In this document: positions 60,654 through 64,000 of the stretch, piece after piece
Numbering within the stretch: the stretch's first letter is position 1
Layout: each line of letters begins with the position of its first letter
Assembly: GCA_035299425.1 (NCBI GenBank)
Contig: DATGWP010000047.1
Location: 1 to 64,000, forward strand
Source: Bog-950 sp035299425
Lineage (GTDB): Bacteria > Bacteroidota > Bacteroidia > Chitinophagales > LD1
Direction of reading: 5' to 3'
Length of the DNA stretch: 64,000 nucleotides
Translations under genes and position numbers: made by a program
The notes under the pieces: model-generated
Seen by the model: the letters and a program-made list of their open reading frames with translations, nothing else
Database searches by the model: none
Told to the model about the DNA's origin: nothing

Positions 60654-61322
60654 ATGGGCAAACATGTTGTAAAAGTACTGGAAGCGAATTTTGTAACGCA
60701 CGATGTAAAAAGGTTTAAGGTAGAAAAGCCGGCTGGTTATAGTTTTATACCGGGGCAGGCTACCGATGTAGCTATTAATAAAGATGGATGGCAGGAGAAG
60801 TTCCGCCCGTTTACTTTTACAAGTGTGGCAAAGCAGGACTACCTGGAGTTTATGATTAAAATATATACCGACCACCCCGGTGTTACCAATGAGTTAAGCA
60901 AAGTAAATGCAGGAGGGGAGTTGATACTGCAGGAGCCGTTTGGCGCTATTACTTATAAGGGGCCGGGTGTGTTTATTGCAGCCGGGTCAGGTATTACGCC
61001 TTTTCTGGCAATACTCCGCGATTTAGCTAAAAGCAAGCACGCCCAGGGCAATATGTTGTTATATACCAACAAAACATCGGAGGATGTAATAATGGGGCAG
61101 GAACTGCAGGAAATGCTGAAAGAAAATTTTGTATCCATATACACCCGCGAGAGTGTAGTAGGCTATTTAGACCGCCATATAGACCGCGACTTTTTGATAG
61201 AAACTATCAACGATTTTAGCGGCTACTTTTATGTATGCGGGCCCGATAAATTTGTAAGTGATATACAAAAACTGCTGGTAAACTTAGGTGCTAATGCAGA
61301 ATACCTGGTAATAGAGAAATAG
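60654..61322 (+). CDS. Ferredoxin/flavodoxin reductase-like FAD protein
   Basis: 222 residues with the FNR fold and no iron-sulfur domain. The FAD segment is KFRPFTFTSVAKQDYLEF (RxFTxxS), the NAD-binding part is FIAAGSGITPFLAILRDLAK, and the C-terminal is YFYVCGPDKFVSDIQKLL. It would move electrons between NAD(P)H and a small carrier such as ferredoxin or flavodoxin. The partner is not in the window. Confidence 0.9.
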   Translation: MGKHVVKVLEANFVTHDVKRFKVEKPAGYSFIPGQATDVAINKDGWQEKFRPFTFTSVAKQDYLEFMIKIYTDHPGVTNELSKVNAGGELILQEPFGAITYKGPGVFIAAGSGITPFLAILRDLAKSKHAQGNMLLYTNKTSEDVIMGQELQEMLKENFVSIYTRESVVGYLDRHIDRDFLIETINDFSGYFYVCGPDKFVSDIQKLLVNLGANAEYLVIEK

Positions 61323-61331
61323 CGCTCTGGC

Positions 61332-61883
61332 TTATTGTTGTTTGGGTATTTTACCCTGAAACTTGGCATCAAAGTCTTCCCATTTCATGGTTTTGTAGCT
61401 ATTGCTGCCTACATAGTTCAGCACCATTTCAAAACGTTGAGGGTCAAGATAACCCGGCACAGGAAAAATCTCTTCCAGTTTTTCGTCTATGTATACAGTG
61501 GTAGGATAGCTCAATTGGCCACTAAGTAATTGTGCTGCAAGTTCATTGTATCCGTTTCTGCCACCTGCTACCCACTTATATTCTTTGCCGCCAAAATTGA
61601 TAGTTTCATGTGTTTCGGCATCGAATTTTACTGCGTAAAAATTCTCGCTTACATACTTTACTACTTCGGGGTGGCTAAAGGTGCTGGCGTCCATACGCTT
61701 GCACCAACCGCACCAATCAGTATATACATCTACAAATATTTTGCGGGGTTCTTTTTTTTGCGCCTCCTGCACTTCTTTCCATGTCATCCATTTAATTCCG
61801 GCCTCCGCAGGTTTAGGTGTATACATAAATGATGAGCCTATAACCAATACAGCTATCGGCAAAATGAAAAGAAACTTCTTCAT
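61332..61883 (-). CDS. Exported thioredoxin-fold protein (WCGWC motif)
   Basis: 183 residues. Signal peptide (MKKFLFILPIAVLVIGSSFM, about 1-27) and a thioredoxin domain with the active site TDWCGWCKRMDASTFSHPEV, typical of the DUF255/thioredoxin_7 group. It ends EDFDAKFQGKIPKQQ. It likely does disulfide chemistry in the periplasm. It converges with the FNR-like gene, 9 bp apart. Confidence 0.9.
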   Translation of the reverse strand: MKKFLFILPIAVLVIGSSFMYTPKPAEAGIKWMTWKEVQEAQKKEPRKIFVDVYTDWCGWCKRMDASTFSHPEVVKYVSENFYAVKFDAETHETINFGGKEYKWVAGGRNGYNELAAQLLSGQLSYPTTVYIDEKLEEIFPVPGYLDPQRFEMVLNYVGSNSYKTMKWEDFDAKFQGKIPKQQ

Positions 61884-61965
61884 AGAGGTGTTATTTGTTT
61901 GTGAAAATAAACAAATATTTAGCCAAGTAGGATTGGCGGGTTTGGGTTTTAACAGGTATTGTAAA

Positions 61966-62006
61966 CCACCTGGTACCGTTGGTTAAAACCAAGCGGTACC
62001 AGGTGG
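61966..62006. repeat. Long near-perfect hairpin between genes
   Basis: CCACCTGGTACCGTTGGT / ACCAAGCGGTACCAGGTGG around TAAA, with one bulged base. No T-run follows. It lies downstream of the carboxylase gene on the minus strand, 80 bp after its stop, and may act as a transcript end. Confidence 0.6.
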
Positions 62007-62085
62007 GTAGGCGAAAAATATTTTTGAAGCGTGCTTTAGCGGTCTGTACTTGTCCCGCTTCTAAGGTCTTTGTTCCTGGTTCAAT

Positions 62086-63726
62086 CTATGTCTGTATTAC
62101 GCCTACGCTGAACTGCTTAGTTATAGGGGCCTGGTTAGCAGCCTCAATACCCATGGAGATTACCTTGCGGGTGTCAAGGGGGTCTATTATACCATCAGTC
62201 CATAAGCGGGCGGCTGCATATCTAGGGTCTAGTGTTTTATTGTAGCGGGCCTTAATCTTATCCAGCAGTTTCTTTTCGTCTTCAGGTTGTATTTCCTGGC
62301 CTTTGGCTTTCAGCGTGCTTATTTCTATTTGCAGCATGGTTTTAGCGGCCTGGTCGCCACCCATTACAGCTATTCGGCTGGTTGGCCAGGCATATATTAA
62401 ACGCGGCCCGTAAGCCTTGCCACACATAGCGTAGTTGCCGGCACCATAGCTGTTGCCTATTACAATAGTAAACTTAGGCACCACACTGTTAGAAACTGCA
62501 TTCACCATTTTGGCGCCATCTTTAATAATACCTCCATGTTCGCTACGGCTGCCAACCATAAAGCCGGTAACATCCTGTAAGAAAACCAACGGCACTTTCT
62601 TTTGGTTGCAGTTCATTATAAAGCGGGCAGCCTTATCGGCGCTATCGCTATATATCACACCACCAAATTGCATTTCACCTTTTTTACTCTTCACCACTTT
62701 ACGCTGGTTGGCTACTATGCCTACGGCCCAGCCATCTATGCGCGCGTAACAGCAAATGATGCTTTTGCCATAATCTTCTTTGTATTCTTCTATCTCGCTG
62801 TTATCTACCAGGCGCTTTATAATCTCGTGCATATCATACTGGCTGGTAATGCTCTCGGGTATTATACCATAAATTTCATTCTCATCAAGCGCTGGCTTGG
62901 CCGGAGTTGCGCGGTCGAAACCTGCATCGGCCGGTTTACCAAACTTATCTACCAGGTTGCGGATAGTTTTAATACACTCTTCATCATCCTTCATTTTGTA
63001 ATCGGTAACTCCCGATATTTCGCAGTGCGTAACTGCCCCGCCAAGCGTTTCATTATCTACCTCTTCTCCTACAGCACTTTTTACCAGATAGCTACCCGCC
63101 AAAAACACCGAGCCTGTACCTTCCACTATCAAGGCTTCATCGCTTAATATAGGCAGGTATGCCCCACCTGCTACACAGCTACCCATAATAGCCGATATTT
63201 GAGGTATGCCCATAGAACTCATAATAGAGTTGTTGTAAAATATACGTCCGAAGTTTTCCTTGTCAGGAAATATCTCATCCTGCATAGGCAGAAACGCGCC
63301 CGCGCTATCAACTAAATACAGCACCGGTATATGGTTCTCCATAGCAATTTCCTGCGCCCGAAGGTTCTTTTTGCCGGTAATAGGAAACCAGGCCCCCGCC
63401 TTTACAGTAGCATCATTAGCTACCACCATACACAAGCGGCCCTTTACATAACCCATTACCACTACCACACCACCCGATGGGCAGCCACCAACCTCTTCAT
63501 ACATCCCCCAACCTGCAAACTCTGCTATTTCGGTTACGGGCTTGCCCTTATCCAACAAGAGCTCTATTCGCTCGCGCGCAGTTAATTTACCTTTGGCTTT
63601 ATGTTTCTCAATTGATTTTTTGCCACCGCCCAGTTTAATCTGGTCGCTTAACCGGCGCAGATCGCTAAGCACCAGTTTCATTGCATCTTCGTTCTTGTTA
63701 AACTCTAAGTTTGTATTAGCTGCCAT
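62086..63726 (-). CDS. Acyl-CoA carboxylase carboxyltransferase (beta) subunit
   Basis: 546 residues. Biotin-dependent carboxyltransferase of the methylcrotonyl/propionyl-CoA type. Marks: KLTARERIELLLDKGKPVTE, MGYVKGRLCMVVANDATVKA, SCVAGGAYLPILSDEALIVE (oxyanion site), LAGSYLVKSAVGEEVDNETL and then GGAVTHCEISG, and FLQDVTGFMVGS with NSYGAGNYAMCGKAYGPRLI in the second half. The GEEVDNETLGG segment differs from the VMCase consensus ATGEEVSAEDLGG, so substrate is uncertain. No biotin carboxylase or carrier is adjacent. Confidence 0.92.
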   Translation of the reverse strand: MAANTNLEFNKNEDAMKLVLSDLRRLSDQIKLGGGKKSIEKHKAKGKLTARERIELLLDKGKPVTEIAEFAGWGMYEEVGGCPSGGVVVVMGYVKGRLCMVVANDATVKAGAWFPITGKKNLRAQEIAMENHIPVLYLVDSAGAFLPMQDEIFPDKENFGRIFYNNSIMSSMGIPQISAIMGSCVAGGAYLPILSDEALIVEGTGSVFLAGSYLVKSAVGEEVDNETLGGAVTHCEISGVTDYKMKDDEECIKTIRNLVDKFGKPADAGFDRATPAKPALDENEIYGIIPESITSQYDMHEIIKRLVDNSEIEEYKEDYGKSIICCYARIDGWAVGIVANQRKVVKSKKGEMQFGGVIYSDSADKAARFIMNCNQKKVPLVFLQDVTGFMVGSRSEHGGIIKDGAKMVNAVSNSVVPKFTIVIGNSYGAGNYAMCGKAYGPRLIYAWPTSRIAVMGGDQAAKTMLQIEISTLKAKGQEIQPEDEKKLLDKIKARYNKTLDPRYAAARLWTDGIIDPLDTRKVISMGIEAANQAPITKQFSVGVIQT

Positions 63727-63920
63727 ACATCAAATTTGAGGCGTGAAACTATGAGAAAAACTGATAGTTAGTAGGTGGAGGCCAAACCTGATAAAGCAAA
63801 AGGACCCTTAATAGCAGGCTTAATTGAGCGAAAATTGCGCTGTAATTTTTCTTCATTCAAAAAATAGTGTGAGTTGTTAAAAAAATTAATTTTGGGTCAT
63901 ATATTACAAAACCACCTCAC

Positions 63921-64000
63921 ATGATTAAAAGGGTTCTACTATCATTTCTGTTATATACCTGTTTAGTTGGCTTTATACATGCGCAGGCACCACAAAAAAT
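63921..64000 (+). CDS. Start of a secreted protein, cut by the window end
   Basis: Only 26 residues are in the window: MIKRVLLSFLLYTCLVGFIH then AQAPQK. This is a signal peptide with cleavage after HAQ or AQA. What follows is unknown. Confidence 0.7.
   Translation, partial: MIKRVLLSFLLYTCLVGFIHAQAPQK

Overview
The window is a contiguous chromosomal stretch of a Bacteroidota (Bacteroidetes) bacterium, most like the Chitinophagales/Sphingobacteriales. The evidence is: several secreted proteins ending in type IX secretion (T9SS) type A or type B sorting domains; many lineage-typical families (fused E1 alpha-beta 2-oxoacid dehydrogenase, BatA-type protein, DUF4199, DUF1573, DUF4349, DUF420, GldL-like membrane motifs); promoters of the Bacteroidota form TAnnTTTG instead of TATAAT; and few Shine-Dalgarno sites. 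Two tRNA genes are present, Leu(UAG) and Pro(GGG). There is no rRNA, CRISPR array, intact insertion sequence or prophage.

Layout. 1-2.9 kb: end of an SUMF1-like protein, then a SCO1 / DUF420 / small CxxC membrane protein group that looks like cytochrome-oxidase copper assembly, and a PH-domain protein. 3.2-10.2 kb: fused branched-chain 2-oxoacid dehydrogenase E1, a VOC protein, a T9SS cargo protein, an aminotransferase, a DUF4349 lipoprotein and thyA. 10.3-14.2 kb: tRNA-Leu, then tig-clpP-clpX. 14.2-25.4 kb: BadF-type sugar kinase, PhoD-like phosphatase, tgt-lptG-type pair, glycosyltransferase, two ECF sigma factors, rsmG and a secreted PHB-depolymerase-like esterase. 25.4-36.6 kb is the most accessory part: a 53-residue hydrophilic protein, a DUF6799-like protein, a PadR regulator with a GldL-like membrane partner, tRNA-Pro, a 1130-residue type B T9SS surface protein, and a divergent pair of TPR-HTH regulator and large S74-chaperone adhesin. 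36.7-46.7 kb: SNF2 ATPase, two histidine kinases, a uracil/hypoxanthine-type DNA glycosylase, a BatA-type protein, and a divergent HxlR/NmrA pair. 47-54.3 kb: a glycan locus with a dihydroorotase-like pseudoenzyme, DUF4199, two glycosyltransferases and the complete GDP-D-glycero-alpha-D-manno-heptose set (hddA, gmhA, hddC, gmhB). 54.5-64 kb: aminotransferase, His-rich DUF1573 protein, SDR, MlaE/MlaF-type lipid ABC transporter, sucD, ferredoxin-reductase-like protein, thioredoxin, acyl-CoA carboxylase beta subunit and the start of one more secreted protein.

The less ordinary observations are: (i) a C-rich palindrome of a dispersed repeat family sitting in frame inside thyA; (ii) the adhesin/regulator pair with 11-bp-spaced repeats in its divergent promoter; (iii) a 3' remnant of a second NmrA paralogue beside palindromic repeats; (iv) 23-bp direct and inverted repeats between mlaE and mlaF; (v) a set of genes with exactly 4 nt between a -7 box and the ATG, implying leaderless transcripts; (vi) three enzymes (dihydroorotase-like, Tgt, GmhB-like) that lack metal ligands or catalytic residues of their families. 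I saw no clear-cut new defence or mobile system. All calls come from reading the sequence by eye; no database search was run.
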